From positions 310,001-374,000 of the forward strand of contig JAHRYN010000002.1 in assembly GCA_020621405.1 (NCBI GenBank): 64,000 nucleotides of DNA, in the 5' to 3' direction. A program made the position numbers and the translations under genes. Positions 62,867-64,000 of the stretch are shown here, piece by piece. This DNA is from Betaproteobacteria bacterium (GTDB taxonomy: Bacteria > Pseudomonadota > Gammaproteobacteria > Burkholderiales > Rhodocyclaceae). Each line of letters begins with the position of its first letter. Positions within the stretch are counted from its first letter, which is position 1. The notes beneath the pieces were generated by a model. It was not told the origin of the DNA and did not search any database. It worked only from the letters and a program-made list of their open reading frames with translations.

Positions 62867-63115
62867 TCAGCGCTGCTTGTTGGCTTGGGACAGAACCGAA
62901 GCCGCCAGTTCTTTCGTCTCTTTGGCGTATCGGTCGCTGGCCAAAACGCGTGCGGCCTTGTCTTCCATCTGGGCACCGGTCTGTTTGTCGCCGCTGCGCT
63001 GAGACAGTGCCGAGGCGGCCAGACTCTTGGCCACTTGCGACGAGCTGCTGCTTTGCAGCGTTTCTGACGCCAGCCGACCAATTCGTGAGGACGTCTGCTT
63101 TGTGTTCTTGGACAT
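62867..63115 (-). CDS. Small hypothetical protein, ImmA/IrrE-linked
   Basis: 82 residues from ATG 63115. Composition is polar, with repeated SSS and Ala-Ser helices (TLQSSSSSQVAKSLAASALSQ). I do not recognise a domain; similar small Ser/Lys-rich proteins occur beside ImmA/IrrE or XRE genes in mobile segments, which I recall but cannot confirm. It may be an antitoxin-like partner. Confidence 0.55.
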   Translation of the reverse strand: MSKNTKQTSSRIGRLASETLQSSSSSQVAKSLAASALSQRSGDKQTGAQMEDKAARVLASDRYAKETKELAASVLSQANKQR

Positions 63116-63131
63116 CGCTGTTTCTTTCACA

Positions 63132-64000
63132 TCAGGATTTGGAGACGGGCCGGAATGGCACCACCTTATTGCCTTGGGCTGGTTGGTCATCAACCGGCTT
63201 CTGGGTTGCTTTCAGTCGCGCAAACTCCACGACATTGGTTTTGCCCTGGAAGTAGCCTTCAGGCAATCCGGCGAGTGCTTCCACGTCGCCCGCAGCCAGT
63301 CCGATGTGTCTCGGGATGGCGTCCAAAGGCATGACCTTCTCTTCGACCAACAGGTCGATGGTGCGACGAAGCAGACGTGGCTGCTCTGGTCGACGATCCT
63401 CGTCTCCGGGTTCTGATTTCGCACCCCACCGAGCAGAGCGACGCTTGAAAAGCATCAGAGCGCCATCTTCATCCAGCATCTCAAGAGCCTTCAGCCGCAT
63501 GATGATCGCTGCCGCCGATACGCCCCAACGGCGCTTCAGCAGCAACAAGTCATCCAGAGTCGGAGGCACGCGAACTTCGCTGGCGAACGTTTCGGCGGGC
63601 AGCAAAAAAGCGCCTGCGAAACGGTGTGCCTGCGCTTCCATCATTTTGTGGCGCGCGTTGTCTGTCGTGCGCTGAATGTGACGATGCAGGATCAGATGCC
63701 CGACCTCGTGGGCAAGATCGAAGCGACTGCGGTACCCATTGTTTTTGTCGGCGGACAAAAGAATGAGCGGTCGCCCCAATGCTTCACTCCAAGCCGATAG
63801 CCCTTCGATCTGAGCGATGCCGGTTTCTTCCCGGACGACGATCACTCCAGCGCCTTCTACTGCCAGCGCCAAGTCTTGAATCGCCGAACGGCCCAAACGC
63901 CACAGGTCCCGGCATTCGCTGGCAGCCTTCTCGATGTCCTCGTTAGTGATCTCTTCTGGATCGGTGTAATCGCGAGAGGGCAAATTGACATCGGGGTAGT
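63132..64000 (-). CDS. ImmA/IrrE family metallo-endopeptidase (N-terminus beyond window)
   Basis: The frame is open to the right edge (YPDVN before the TTG at 63983), so the amino end, perhaps an XRE helix-turn-helix domain, is missing. The metalloprotease motif is DLAHEVGHLILH (HEXXH), with FAGAFLLPAE next, as in IrrE/ImmA peptidases that cleave a repressor to switch genes. This is the first of three leftward genes and likely regulates a mobile-element or stress function. Confidence 0.88.
   Translation of the reverse strand, partial: YPDVNLPSRDYTDPEEITNEDIEKAASECRDLWRLGRSAIQDLALAVEGAGVIVVREETGIAQIEGLSAWSEALGRPLILLSADKNNGYRSRFDLAHEVGHLILHRHIQRTTDNARHKMMEAQAHRFAGAFLLPAETFASEVRVPPTLDDLLLLKRRWGVSAAAIIMRLKALEMLDEDGALMLFKRRSARWGAKSEPGDEDRRPEQPRLLRRTIDLLVEEKVMPLDAIPRHIGLAAGDVEALAGLPEGYFQGKTNVVEFARLKATQKPVDDQPAQGNKVVPFRPVSKS

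Noticed and set aside
1-64000. CRISPR arrays, tRNA, rRNA, insertion sequences, attachment sites
   Set aside because: I looked for regular repeats with spacers, cloverleaf patterns, transposase-type proteins and terminal inverted repeats and found none that hold up.

Overview
The window reads as high-GC chromosomal DNA of a betaproteobacterium, most likely of the Rhodocyclales type (Methyloversatilis/Zoogloea/Dechloromonas-like). This rests on a nearly complete exosortase A (XrtA/PEP-CTERM) exopolysaccharide locus whose members resemble families defined in such genomes, and on codon use rich in GC. An AT-rich stretch at about 1677-5593 stands out from the rest. No rRNA, tRNA, CRISPR array, insertion sequence or replication origin was seen.

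Layout. 1-519 is the end of a probable heparinase-like lyase. 735-5293 holds glycosyltransferases, a GtrA-type protein, a polytopic membrane protein and a secreted TPR protein, much of it AT-rich. 5594-20695 (+) is a polysaccharide assembly operon group: a Wzx-type flippase, a deacetylase, six family-2 glycosyltransferases, a sulfotransferase, two degenerate asparagine-synthetase-like proteins and two family-4 glycosyltransferases, many with 4-base ATGA overlaps. 20705-41663 (-) is the XrtA core: O-glycosylation ligase, CapK-like adenylate-forming enzyme, second sulfotransferase, four XrtA-type or family-4 glycosyltransferases, amidotransferase, exosortase A fused to EpsI, FemAB protein, deacetylase, WecB, ExeA-like ATPase, outer-membrane protein, tyrosine autokinase, chain-length protein and export lipoprotein. 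Two FtsX/LolE-like permeases (41749-44229) sit just upstream on the same strand.

44335-53305 is the most unusual part. It holds a ThiF/E1-like protein with a nitroreductase-like partner, a membrane-anchored hexapeptide acyltransferase, a PEP-CTERM protein behind a good sigma-54 promoter, a UGT-like glycosyltransferase, a DUF1302-type outer-membrane barrel, a LolD-like ATPase, a LolA-like periplasmic protein and an N-acyl amino acid synthase-like acyltransferase. Together with the two permeases I read it as a candidate route that makes an acyl-amino-acid-derived lipid and carries it to the outer membrane. That is inference.

53679-60853 holds a PhnD-like binding protein with a hybrid histidine kinase, an acyl-CoA ligase, a lone S4-domain protein, a Kv-like potassium channel and a small secreted protein. 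61108-61752 is a second PEP-CTERM protein, also behind a sigma-54-like element. 62385-64000 is a three-gene ImmA/IrrE cassette cut by the right edge.

How it fits together: sugars are assembled, sulfated, amidated and deacetylated, flipped by Wzx, polymerised under the chain-length/autokinase pair and exported through the lipoprotein and barrel. XrtA processes PEP-CTERM proteins such as those at 47227 and 61108. The two sigma-54-like promoters fit the known PrsK-PrsR/RpoN control of PEP-CTERM genes, though prsK, prsR and the initiating sugar-phosphate transferase lie outside this window.
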